Assembly: GCA_902363045.1 (NCBI GenBank)
Contig: CABIYX010000010.1
Span: forward strand, 1-64,000
Direction: 5' to 3'
DNA from: Clostridiales bacterium
GTDB taxonomy: Bacteria; Bacillota; Clostridia; Oscillospirales; Oscillospiraceae
Length of the DNA stretch: 64,000 nucleotides
The notes under the pieces are model-generated. The model worked only from the letters and a program-made list of their open reading frames with translations. It was not told the origin of the DNA and did no database searches. Positions 25,385 through 33,587 of this stretch are shown here, piece after piece. Position 1 is the stretch's first letter. The number at the start of each line of letters is the position of its first letter. The position numbers and the translations under genes are program-made.

Positions 25385-26140
25385 ATGAAGATCCTCATCT
25401 CCCCCGCGAAAAAGATGCGGTCCGACCCGGACACCCTGGCCCCGGAGGCCCTCCCCGCCCTGCTGGCGGAGACAGAGCGCCTTCTGGCCGCCCTGCGCGC
25501 CATGACCCCCGGTGAGCTCCAGGCCCTGTGGCGGTGCAGCGACGCCATTGCCGCCCAGAATCTGGAGCGGCTGCGGGACATGGACCTGCGGCGGCAGCTG
25601 ACCCCGGCCCTGCTGTCCTATGTGGGGCTCCAGTACCAGTACATGGCCCCCGGCGTCCTGGAGCAGCGCCAGTACGACTACCTTCAGGACCATCTGCGCA
25701 TCCTGTCCGGCTTTTATGGGGTGCTGCGCCCCTTCGACGGGGTGACCCCCTACCGGCTGGAGATGGGGGCCAGGCTGGAGACAGAGGGCGCGCGGGACCT
25801 GTACGCCTTCTGGGGGGACAAGCTGGCCCGGGCCCTGGAGCCTGGGGACGGGCCGGTGGTGGACCTGGCCTCCCGGGAGTACAGCCGGGCGGTGGTCCCC
25901 CATCTGCCCCGGGGCATCCCGTTGGTCGCCTGCGTCTTTGGCAGGCTCCGGCCGGACGGCCGGGTTGTGGAGCAGGGCGCGCCCTGCAAAATGGCCCGGG
26001 GCCAGATGGTCCGCTGGATGGCGGAGCGGGCAGTCACCCGGGTGGAGGAGCTGCGGGAGTTCCGGGATCTGGGTTACCGCTTCTTGCCGGAGCGCTCCCA
26101 CCCCGGGCGGTATGTATTTTTGAAGGAGGATGAAGTATGA
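25385..26140 (+). CDS. yaaA: YaaA-family peroxide-stress protein
   Basis: 251 residues, normal length. The family N-terminus MKILISPAKKM and the central FYGVLRPFDGVTPYRLEMG are present. In E. coli YaaA lowers free iron and DNA damage during peroxide stress and binds DNA. The downstream overlapping thiol peroxidase gene fits an oxidative-stress operon. CAGGAGG lies 6 nt before the ATG. The stop overlaps the next start (ATGA). Confidence 0.92.
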   Translation: MKILISPAKKMRSDPDTLAPEALPALLAETERLLAALRAMTPGELQALWRCSDAIAAQNLERLRDMDLRRQLTPALLSYVGLQYQYMAPGVLEQRQYDYLQDHLRILSGFYGVLRPFDGVTPYRLEMGARLETEGARDLYAFWGDKLARALEPGDGPVVDLASREYSRAVVPHLPRGIPLVACVFGRLRPDGRVVEQGAPCKMARGQMVRWMAERAVTRVEELREFRDLGYRFLPERSHPGRYVFLKEDEV

Positions 26141-26616
26141 TGTTAGAGATCGGAAGCCAGGCGCCGGACTTTACCCTGCCGGACCAGAACGGGGAGCCCA
26201 TCTCCCTGTCGGATTTCCGGGGACAGACAGTGGTACTCTATTTCTATCCCAAGGACAGCACGCCCGGCTGCACCCGCCAGGCCCGTGCCTTTGCCGCCGT
26301 CTATGAAGAACTTCAGCAGTTGGGAGCGGTGGTGCTGGGGGTGAGCCGGGATTCCTCGGCCTCCCACCTGCGGTTCATCCAGAAAAATGGTCTGCCCTTC
26401 CGCCTGCTCTCCGACCCGGAGCGGACCGTCCTGGAGGCCTACGGCGTCTGGCAGGAGAAAAAGCTGTATGGGAAAATAAGTATGGGCATCGTCCGCACCA
26501 CTTATCTCATTGACGGGACCGGGATCGTCCGCGCCGTCATGCCCAAGGTCAAGCCGGACCAGAATCCGGCGGACGTGCTGGCCCTGCTCCGGGCCGGAGA
26601 GGGGGCAGCCCAATGA
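26137..26616 (+). CDS. bcp: Thioredoxin-dependent thiol peroxidase (Bcp/PrxQ), 1-Cys type
   Basis: 159 residues. AhpC/TSA fold with peroxidatic Cys45 in DSTPGCTRQAR. The resolving Cys that many Bcp proteins carry five residues later is Arg here, and I see no other cysteine in the protein. It would therefore use an external thiol. It reduces H2O2 and organic hydroperoxides. The start overlaps yaaA by 4 nt and the stop overlaps the next gene by 4 nt, giving tight coupling of three genes. Confidence 0.92.
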   Translation: MMLEIGSQAPDFTLPDQNGEPISLSDFRGQTVVLYFYPKDSTPGCTRQARAFAAVYEELQQLGAVVLGVSRDSSASHLRFIQKNGLPFRLLSDPERTVLEAYGVWQEKKLYGKISMGIVRTTYLIDGTGIVRAVMPKVKPDQNPADVLALLRAGEGAAQ

Positions 26617-27650
26617 TCCGGTTCGAGTGTGACTACGCTGAGGGGGCCGCGCCCCAGATTCTGGAGCGGCTGACCCAGACCAATCTGGAGCAGACCCCCG
26701 GCTACGCCGTGGATAAGCACTGCCAGCGTGCCCGGGAGCTGATCCGGGAGGCCTGCGGCGCGCCCCAGGCCGCGGTGGAATTTTTGGTGGGCGGGACCCA
26801 GACCAATCAGACGGTGATCTCCGCCGCCCTGCGCCCCTATCAGGGGGTGCTGTGCGCCCAGACCGGGCACATCAACACCCATGAGACCGGGGCCATTGAG
26901 GCCACCGGCCACAAGGTGCTCGCCCTCCCCTCCCAGGACGGCAGGATCACTCCGGAGCAGGTGGAGCGGTTCTGCGCCGCCCATTGGGCCGATCCCACTC
27001 GGGAGCACACCGTCCAGCCCGGTATGCTGTATCTCTCCCAGCCCACCGAGACCGGGCTGCTGTATTCCCGGGCGGAGCTGGAAGGCTTCCGGGCCGTCTG
27101 CGGCCGGTATGGGATGTATCTGTATATCGACGGGGCCCGGTGCGGCTATGGGCTGGCCGCGCCGGGGAACGACGTGGAGCTCACTGACCTGGCCCGGCTA
27201 ACCGACGTGTTCTACATCGGCGGCACCAAGGTGGGGGCCCTGTTCGGCGAGGCGGTGGTCATCTCCAATCCCGCCCTTCAGAGGGATTTCCGATACTGCA
27301 TCAAGCGCCACGGCGGAATGCTGGCCAAGGGCCGATTGCTGGGCCTCCAGTTCGAGGCGCTGTTTGAGGACAATCTATACCGGCAGCTGGGCCGCCACGG
27401 TGTGGAGCAGGCCCTGCGCATCCGGGAGGCCTGCCTCCGGCGGGGCCTCTCCCTCCACTTCGCCTCCCACACCAACCAGCAGTTCCCAATCCTGACCCGG
27501 GAGCAGCAGGCACATCTGGAGAAGAAGTATACCTTCACCCTCTGGGAACCGCTGGACGATGGCCGCGCCGTAGTCCGCTTCTGCGCCAGCTGGGCCACCG
27601 ACCCGGCCGCCGTGGACGCCCTGACCGCCGATCTGCTCTCCCTGCCCTGA
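26613..27650 (+). CDS. Low-specificity threonine aldolase / beta-eliminating lyase family protein
   Basis: 345 residues. Fold-type I PLP enzyme with VGGTQTNQTVISA (phosphate site), Asp173 in YIDGARCGYG and PLP Lys206 in YIGGTKVGALFGE. The family cleaves L-threonine or L-allo-threonine to glycine and acetaldehyde, but includes members acting on other beta-hydroxy amino acids, so the substrate is open. It is the last gene of the yaaA-bcp operon by a 4-nt overlap. A metabolic link to peroxide stress is not obvious. Confidence 0.88.
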   Translation: MIRFECDYAEGAAPQILERLTQTNLEQTPGYAVDKHCQRARELIREACGAPQAAVEFLVGGTQTNQTVISAALRPYQGVLCAQTGHINTHETGAIEATGHKVLALPSQDGRITPEQVERFCAAHWADPTREHTVQPGMLYLSQPTETGLLYSRAELEGFRAVCGRYGMYLYIDGARCGYGLAAPGNDVELTDLARLTDVFYIGGTKVGALFGEAVVISNPALQRDFRYCIKRHGGMLAKGRLLGLQFEALFEDNLYRQLGRHGVEQALRIREACLRRGLSLHFASHTNQQFPILTREQQAHLEKKYTFTLWEPLDDGRAVVRFCASWATDPAAVDALTADLLSLP

Positions 27651-27728
27651 TTTCACGATTCATACAGAAACAGAACGGCCCACTGCAAAATATCGTTTTC
27701 ACTCCTATGCAGAAATTGATATATTAGA

Positions 27729-27770
27729 AAAGTTGCTGAGAATCGCCATTTGACGGTTCTCAGCAACTTT
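27729..27770. terminator. Bidirectional terminator between convergent operons
   Basis: A 14-bp perfect stem (27729-27742 with 27757-27770) begins with AAA and is followed by TT. It separates the aldolase gene from the convergent gntR gene. Confidence 0.85.
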
Positions 27771-27817
27771 TTCCTGATTTTCAGGTTTTGCAACAGGCCA
27801 GCTCCTCTGAACTCAGA

Positions 27818-28531
27818 TCATTCCATCAGGCTGTACCAATTTTGGATGGTATCCTTTGCCGCCTGCTTCGCCATGGCATAGCTGCGGGTTTTGAGCGCCT
27901 CAATAATGGTGGTGTGGTCCCGGATCGTCACGTCGCACCCCCCCTGTCGAGAGGTCGTAGCGACCACTTGGCCCTCAAAGGCGTCCATGATGTAATCATA
28001 GACGATTTGGAGCAGCATATTTCCGCAATACTGAGACAAGATCCGGTGAAATGCCAAATCATTTTTTACCAGCGCCTCCGGCGAGGCCTTCTCCGTCAGC
28101 ATCTTGCGGTGCCGGTCAAGATTTTCTTCCAGAAGGGGAATAACCTCCTCCACCTGTTCCTCCCGGCCAAGCAAAAGCTCTAAAATGTCCCGCTCCAGCG
28201 CATAACGGGCATCCGCGATTGTTTTGGCCGATGGTTGAGAAATCAGCATGGCAAACACCAGGGGATTAAAACTCTTTTCAGACAGCGAAGTATTGACATA
28301 GGTCCCATCGCCAGGGCGGATGGTCAACACGCCCAAGGTCTCCAGCGCCTTCATCGCCTGCCGCACCGAGCCCCGGCTGACAGAAAAGAGACTGGCTAAC
28401 TCCATTTCCGGCGGAAGGCGGTCGCCCGGCTTCAGCCGCTGTTCCAACAACGCGCTTTGAATCTGTTCGATCACATGGTTGGGCGCTAAGGTATGGGGCT
28501 GTGGTTTGGGGATCCAGATACTATTGTCCAT
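27818..28531 (-). CDS. GntR/FadR-family regulator (FCD domain)
   Basis: 237 residues from ATG 28531 (MDNSIWIPKPQP), AGAGG about 12 nt upstream. An open frame extends to 28630 without family similarity. GntR winged helix (about 20-85, RLPPEMELASLFSVSRGSVRQAM) and all-helical FCD ligand domain (about 105-225) whose metal-binding residues appear as D..H in LAFHRILSQY and RDHTTIIEAL. FCD regulators usually repress sugar-acid or organic-acid genes and are released by a pathway intermediate. It is divergent from the transketolase/TRAP operon, its likely target. Confidence 0.9.
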   Translation of the reverse strand: MDNSIWIPKPQPHTLAPNHVIEQIQSALLEQRLKPGDRLPPEMELASLFSVSRGSVRQAMKALETLGVLTIRPGDGTYVNTSLSEKSFNPLVFAMLISQPSAKTIADARYALERDILELLLGREEQVEEVIPLLEENLDRHRKMLTEKASPEALVKNDLAFHRILSQYCGNMLLQIVYDYIMDAFEGQVVATTSRQGGCDVTIRDHTTIIEALKTRSYAMAKQAAKDTIQNWYSLME

Positions 28532-28669
28532 AAAACAGATTTCCTCTCTGCCTTCCGCGCCGGACACAAGCGTATCCCTTTTCCGGAAGAAATAGGTATT
28601 ATATAGATAAAATTCTTGCAGGCCTGTCATAATTCAGCTTGCCAAAAAAGTCTTTTCGAGAAGCTGGCA

Positions 28670-28704
28670 AACGTTTGAGCACGTTAAAAAAGCGCTCAAA
28701 CGTT
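28670..28704. promoter_or_regulatory. Inverted repeat AACGTTTGAGC...GCTCAAACGTT
   Basis: Perfect 11-bp arms (28670-28680, 28694-28704) 13 nt apart, upstream of gntR in the divergent region. The AACGTTT core recurs at 29068-29087 next to the transketolase promoter, suggesting one regulator, probably the FCD protein, binds both. The rest of 28532-29121 holds no gene. Confidence 0.5.
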
Positions 28705-29025
28705 GTTTAATTGAAGGTAAAAGGCAAACTTGACGGTTTTCTTTCACTCGTTCTTTCCCTCCGAAATCCTTTGGATGGAGGATTTTTCGATCATTTCTAT
28801 TTTTCATTATAGCGAAACCGAATGAAAAAATCCATATAAAACTTTTATAAAAAATCCCAGCGGGATACAGGAGGAACAGGGATCCACTTTCACCATAAAA
28901 TTTTCACCTCACGACTGGCCATCAAAATATAGAAGTGCCTTCTCCTAAGCCACAGCTATTTTCCACAAAAAAGACGCAAAAAGTTGTGCAGGCAAACGAA
29001 ATGTATCTTTTGACGAAAAACAATA

Positions 29026-29054
29026 TTGACAGCGCTCCATAACTGTACTAAAAT
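29026..29054 (+). promoter_or_regulatory. Transketolase/TRAP operon promoter
   Basis: TTGACA (29026-29031), 17 bp, TAAAAT (29049-29054), 68 nt before the first gene. The only -35 match that is perfect on the upstream side of this cluster. Confidence 0.8.
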
Positions 29055-29067
29055 AACAGCACATTCA

Positions 29068-29087
29068 TTAAACGTTTAACGTTTAAC
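29068..29087. promoter_or_regulatory. Putative operator TTAAACGTTTAA plus GTTTAAC repeat
   Basis: The 12-bp palindrome TTAAACGTTTAA (29068-29079) overlaps a tandem GTTTAAC GTTTAAC (29074-29087), just downstream of the predicted transcription start, where a bound repressor would block RNA polymerase. Confidence 0.55.
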
Positions 29088-29121
29088 AAAAATCAAAGTA
29101 ACTGAGAAGGAGTGAACGAAT

Positions 29122-29946
29122 ATGACCAATGAGCAGATCCATGAAATCGCTCAGAAGCTTCGCCTGGAAACAGTGCGGATGGTCTATGAGGGAAAGGATG
29201 GTCATCCCGGTCCCGCTTTGTCTATCGCGGATATTATCGCTACCCTCTATTTTCAGGAGATGAACCTTGATCCGCAAAATCCTCAGTGGCCTGACCGGGA
29301 CCGTTTGATCCTGTCCAAGGGCCACTCCTGTCCGGTGCTGTACGCCGCTTTGAATGAGCGGGGCTACTTCCAGCCCAAAGTGGAACATTTCCGCCTGCGT
29401 CAGCTGCACAGTATGTTCCAGGGACACCCCTCCATGCACAATACCCCCGGGCTGGACATGACCTCCGGCTCTCTCGGAAACGGCATTGCCATCGGCGCGG
29501 GCATGGCCTTTGCCGCCAAGGTCCAGAGCAAGGACTATACTACCTATGTGATCTGTGGCGACGGCGAGCTTCAGGAGGGAGTCTGCTGGGAAGGAATCAA
29601 CATGGCCGCCGGCCGGAAGCTGGATAACCTGGTCGTTTTTGTGGACCGAAACGGCTGGCAGAGCTATAAGAGCGTGGAGTTCACCGTGGGCCAAAACAAC
29701 ATTGCCGACCGTTTCCGCGCCTTTGGATGGCACACCCAGGAGATCAGCGGACATGACATCCAGGCCATTCGCTCCGCTATCCACATTGCCAAGTCTCATC
29801 AGGGGAGCCCCTGCTGCATCGTTTGTGACTGCGTCAAGGGCAAGGGCGTCAGCTACATGGAGAACAACAACGCGTGGCACAAGGGCGTACCCACCGATGA
29901 AGAATATGCCATCGCTGTAAAAGAGCTTGGAGGTGTTCAGGCATGA
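29122..29946 (+). CDS. Transketolase, N-terminal (TPP-binding) subunit
   Basis: 274 residues, the length of split transketolase N-subunits. GHPGPALSIADI near the N-terminus and the thiamine diphosphate/Mg motif GDGELQEGVCWEGINMAA ... NG are intact. With the next gene it forms a two-subunit transketolase that moves C2 ketol units between sugars. Such split enzymes often act in dedicated catabolic pathways rather than the pentose phosphate pathway. First gene of the operon, with GAAGGAG before the ATG. Stop overlaps the next start by 4 nt. Confidence 0.93.
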   Translation: MTNEQIHEIAQKLRLETVRMVYEGKDGHPGPALSIADIIATLYFQEMNLDPQNPQWPDRDRLILSKGHSCPVLYAALNERGYFQPKVEHFRLRQLHSMFQGHPSMHNTPGLDMTSGSLGNGIAIGAGMAFAAKVQSKDYTTYVICGDGELQEGVCWEGINMAAGRKLDNLVVFVDRNGWQSYKSVEFTVGQNNIADRFRAFGWHTQEISGHDIQAIRSAIHIAKSHQGSPCCIVCDCVKGKGVSYMENNNAWHKGVPTDEEYAIAVKELGGVQA

Positions 29947-30881
29947 CAAACTTTAAAGGAACCCGGGAGGCCTTTGCCGCTGCCATGATGGATATGGCGG
30001 AGGAGCGAAAGGACATTGTTGTGATCTCTCCCGATTCGCTGAAGGCTATGCGGGCGGTCCCCTTCGGGGAGAAGTATCCCGACCGCTATCTGGAATGCGG
30101 CATTGCCGAGCAGGGCGCGGTGGATGCTGCCGCCGGTCTGGCCAGCGCCGGCCTCACCCCCTTCATTGGTACTTACTGTGGCTTTTTGACCATGCGCGCC
30201 TGTGAGCAGATGCGTACCTTCGTGGGCTACACCAATCTGAACGTAAAGTTTATCGGCGTCAACGCCGGACTGCTGGGCGGAGAGCGTGAGGGCGTCACAC
30301 ATCAGTTCTATGAGGATCTGGGGATCATCTCTTCCATGCCCAACTACACCATTTTTACCCCTGCCGATCCTGCCCAGTGCTATCACGCGGTCCGGCTGGC
30401 CGCCGAAACCGACGGTCCTGTATACATCCGGGGCGGCAGCGGTCGTGAGGTGGATGTATATGACAAGAACGCCCCCTTCGCGAAAAGCGGTATCACAGTT
30501 TGGAAGGACTATGGCACAGACGCAGTCCTCTTTTCCAACGGCTATGTTCTGGACCGGGTGCTGGCTGCCGCAGAACTCTTGAAGGAGCAAGGCATCAACG
30601 TCACAGCCGCAGACGTCAATATCCTCTATGGCAAGGATCCCTCCGCCATTTTGGAGGTCATGGGCAGAGCCCAGCAGCTGTTCACTGTGGAGGACCACAA
30701 TATCAACGGCGGCCTGGGTTCCTATATCAGCCGTCTGGCCTGTGAGAACCAGCCCGCCTGGGTGACCCGTATCGCGCTTACATCTTATGGTGAATCCGGT
30801 CCCGCCAAGGAGCTGGCCGACGCCTATGGCTTCTCCCCAGAGGATATTGCCGCCAAGGTAAAAGAGACTCTGAAAAAATAA
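29943..30881 (+). CDS. Transketolase, C-terminal subunit
   Basis: 312 residues. Pyrimidine-binding domain with the catalytic Glu in CGIAEQGAVDAAAGLA and the family stretch GVTHQFYEDLGIISSMPN, then the C-terminal transketolase domain. It completes the split enzyme with the upstream subunit (4-nt overlap). The operon partners (ApnO-like oxidoreductase, TRAP carrier) suggest the ketose donor or acceptor comes from an imported sugar acid or branched sugar. Confidence 0.93.
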   Translation: MTNFKGTREAFAAAMMDMAEERKDIVVISPDSLKAMRAVPFGEKYPDRYLECGIAEQGAVDAAAGLASAGLTPFIGTYCGFLTMRACEQMRTFVGYTNLNVKFIGVNAGLLGGEREGVTHQFYEDLGIISSMPNYTIFTPADPAQCYHAVRLAAETDGPVYIRGGSGREVDVYDKNAPFAKSGITVWKDYGTDAVLFSNGYVLDRVLAAAELLKEQGINVTAADVNILYGKDPSAILEVMGRAQQLFTVEDHNINGGLGSYISRLACENQPAWVTRIALTSYGESGPAKELADAYGFSPEDIAAKVKETLKK

Positions 30882-30931
30882 GTGGAAATCTGTCTTCACA
30901 GTGCGTTATAATTGAAAGGATGGAACGGATC

Positions 30932-31792
30932 ATGAGTAAAATCCATGTAGCAGTCATCGGCGCCGGCGGAAAAATGGGCACCCGGACCAGCAGGAATCTG
31001 GCCAAGCTGACGGATAAGTATGACCTGATGCTGGTGGAGAACGCCCCCAAGGGGATCGAGAGCATCCATGCCCGCGGGCTGGACGTTATCCCGGTAGAGG
31101 AAGCCCTCGCAAAAGCGGAGGTCGTCGTTTTCGCCGTCCCTGATACCCTGATCAAAAAACTGTCCGCGATCTACGTTCCGATGCTGAAGCCCGGTACTGG
31201 CTTTCTGATCCTGGACCCGGCCGCCGCTGTGGCCAAGGAGTTAACACTTCGGGATGACTGCACCCTCGGCGTGGCCCATCCCTGTCATCCCTCGTTCCTG
31301 TTGGATCAGGACACTCCTGAAGCCCGTGCTGACCGCTTTGGCGGCGACGGCGGCAAGCAGGACATTGTAATGAGCATGATCTGCGGCGAGCAGGAAGTCT
31401 TTGAGAAAATGCAGGAGACTGCCCGCGATATGTACGCCGCAGAGCACGCCTATGTGATGACCTCGGAGCAGATCGCCTTCCTGGAGCCCACTCTTGTGGA
31501 ACTGCTGGGCGCCACCTGTCTGTACGCTATGGCGGAGACGGTGGATGAGGCTGAGCGCCGTGGCATCAATCGGGACGCCGCCGTCTCCTTCCTCACTGGC
31601 CATATTTACAATTTGACCTGCAACTTCCTCGGGTATATTCCTGGAAAGCCGCCAGTATCTGACGCCTGCAAGGTGGCGATCGGCCTGGGAAACCGGCTGG
31701 TCATGCGTGAGGACTGGAAACGCATCTGGGATGACGAGGTGCTCCATAAGGTTATCGCGACCATGCTCCATCCCGAGGACCCCAAAATCTGA
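30932..31792 (+). CDS. ApnO-like NAD-dependent oxidoreductase (PGDH_C domain)
   Basis: 286 residues from ATG 30932 (MSKIHVAVIGAGGKMGTRTS). An ATG four codons earlier has its Shine-Dalgarno too close. Rossmann motif GAGGKMG, LDPAAAVAKE, HPCHPSFL and EQIAFLEPTLVELLGATC, with a C-terminal all-helical 6-phosphogluconate-dehydrogenase-like domain. This pattern is that of the D-apionate oxidoisomerase (ApnO) family as I remember it. The true substrate is not established: it may oxidise another hydroxy-acid whose product feeds the transketolase. Lies 50 nt after the transketolase. Confidence 0.75.
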   Translation: MSKIHVAVIGAGGKMGTRTSRNLAKLTDKYDLMLVENAPKGIESIHARGLDVIPVEEALAKAEVVVFAVPDTLIKKLSAIYVPMLKPGTGFLILDPAAAVAKELTLRDDCTLGVAHPCHPSFLLDQDTPEARADRFGGDGGKQDIVMSMICGEQEVFEKMQETARDMYAAEHAYVMTSEQIAFLEPTLVELLGATCLYAMAETVDEAERRGINRDAAVSFLTGHIYNLTCNFLGYIPGKPPVSDACKVAIGLGNRLVMREDWKRIWDDEVLHKVIATMLHPEDPKI

Positions 31793-31840
31793 TCACAGAC
31801 TGGCAGCCATTCCATGTAAACTGATTTGAAAGAAGGAACG

Positions 31841-32932
31841 ATGGAAATGAAATCAAAAATGCTCTCTCGCTTCTCTGCCCTGTTTCTGGCCGGGACAATG
31901 ACCTTGGGGCTGTCCGCCTGTGGGAACGGCGCAGGCAGCACCCCGCCAGCCAGCGGTACGTCCACGAATGCCTCCTCTGCTGAATCTGATGAGCTTCTTG
32001 GGTCCTCCTCCGCCACGATCCGCTTGAAGGTCGGCACCACCACCGCGCCCGACGGCCATTATGTGCTGGGTCTGATCGAGATGCAGAAGCTGCTGGAGGA
32101 ATATTCCGGCGGTGAAATGACGCTGGACATCTATCCCAACTCGGCATTGGGTAACGAGTCCGATATGATGAACTCCGTCTCCATGGGAATGCAGGAGATG
32201 TGTCTGGTCTCCACCGGCCCGATCCCCTCCTTTGCTACCTCCACAGCCAATTGGAGCGTGCTGGATCTTCCCTATCTGTTTGAGGACGCCGAGCAGGCCT
32301 ATGAGGTGCTGGACGGCGAGGTCGGCCAGACCCTGCTGGACGGCTTCAATGGGACCGGCATCAAGGCTCTGGGCTTTTGGGAAAACGGCTTCCGCCAGAT
32401 CACAAACAACACCAAGGAGATCGTCACCCCCAGCGATTTGGCCGGTGTGAAGGTCCGTACCATGGAGAACCCTGTCCACATGGCCACCTACACCGCCTTG
32501 GGCGCCGCTCCCACCGCCATGGCATGGAGTGAAATTTTCTCCGCTCTGCAGCAGGGCACTGTGGACAGCCAGGAAAACCCCTTGGCGATCATCTACACCG
32601 CCCGTGTCCACGAGGTACAGAAATACTGTTCTATGATCGACCTGTTTTACAGCCCCTGCGTCTTGATGATCAACGAAGACCTGTACAACAGCTGGACGGA
32701 CGAGCAGCGCGCCGCCTTTGACAAGGCCGCCGAAGAGGCCAAGGCCGCAGAGCGTGGGATCAGCCAGCAGATGAACAACGATTTCCGTGCCAGCATGGAG
32801 CAGGAGGGCATTACCTTCACCGATGTGGACAAAGAGGTCTGGAAGGAAGCCGTTCAGAGCGTTTACGAGGATCCCTCTCTGAATATCGATCAGGATCTCC
32901 TGTCCCAGATCCTGGCGGTGACTGGAGCTTGA
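31841..32932 (+). CDS. TRAP transporter substrate-binding lipoprotein (DctP family)
   Basis: 363 residues from ATG 31841 (MEMKSKMLSRFSALF), AGAAGG upstream. Lipobox LSAC at the end of the signal peptide means the mature protein is membrane-anchored by lipid. The DctP fold includes the family motif region GVKVRTMENPVHMATYTALGAAPTAMAWSEIFSALQQGTVDSQENP, where Arg pairs with a substrate carboxylate. It delivers an organic or sugar acid to the DctQM permease encoded next. Confidence 0.93.
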   Translation: MEMKSKMLSRFSALFLAGTMTLGLSACGNGAGSTPPASGTSTNASSAESDELLGSSSATIRLKVGTTTAPDGHYVLGLIEMQKLLEEYSGGEMTLDIYPNSALGNESDMMNSVSMGMQEMCLVSTGPIPSFATSTANWSVLDLPYLFEDAEQAYEVLDGEVGQTLLDGFNGTGIKALGFWENGFRQITNNTKEIVTPSDLAGVKVRTMENPVHMATYTALGAAPTAMAWSEIFSALQQGTVDSQENPLAIIYTARVHEVQKYCSMIDLFYSPCVLMINEDLYNSWTDEQRAAFDKAAEEAKAAERGISQQMNNDFRASMEQEGITFTDVDKEVWKEAVQSVYEDPSLNIDQDLLSQILAVTGA

Positions 32933-33101
32933 TTTTCCAATTTGCCTATCCCGATACAAGTACGGTCATGTCCCAATTCTAATGCACAGGGCAGGCGGAC
33001 TGGCTGGCGTCGCTGCCAGCCCGCCTGCCGGCCCTGATTCTCCGTTTGACCGTTTGGATCGCGGGGAATGTTGGAAACGACCCCAAGAGGGAGGTACATA
33101 C

Positions 33102-33587
33102 ATGAAAAAAGTTTTGGATGGCTTCGCAAAGATCGTTGAAGTCTTGTGCGTTATTATCATGTGTCTCATGGTCTCGGTGGTTTTTCTCGCTACCTTTGGG
33201 CGGTATACTGGTATGTACGCCATCCCCTGGAGCGAGGAATTTGCCCGCTACTGCATGATCTCTATCGTCTATATGGGGCTGATGCTGGCCTCTCGCAACG
33301 GCAGCCACTTCGTTGTGGAGATCGTTCCGATGATTTTCCCCAAACCAGTGGTCAAGGCTGTCTCTGTGGTGGTGGCGCTGATGGTAGACGCCTTTGCCGT
33401 ATTCCTGGTCCGCTACGGCTGGATGGTCTCCTCCCGGATGCTGGCCCAGGGGCAGCTCAGCCCTATGCTGAAGCTGCCTACTGGTATGGTCTATATGCTC
33501 ATCCCCATCGGTGTCGCACTGATGGCGGTCTATTACACCGTTCACACCTTTGAAAATCTGAAGGATAAGGGGGAAGACGCCGAATGA
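33102..33587 (+). CDS. TRAP transporter small permease (DctQ)
   Basis: 161 residues from ATG 33102 with GGGAGG 7 nt upstream. Four membrane helices, as in all DctQ proteins. The conserved WSEEFARYC motif after the second helix is present. It pairs with DctM to form the Na+-driven permease. Stop overlaps the dctM start by 4 nt. Confidence 0.93.
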   Translation: MKKVLDGFAKIVEVLCVIIMCLMVSVVFLATFGRYTGMYAIPWSEEFARYCMISIVYMGLMLASRNGSHFVVEIVPMIFPKPVVKAVSVVVALMVDAFAVFLVRYGWMVSSRMLAQGQLSPMLKLPTGMVYMLIPIGVALMAVYYTVHTFENLKDKGEDAE

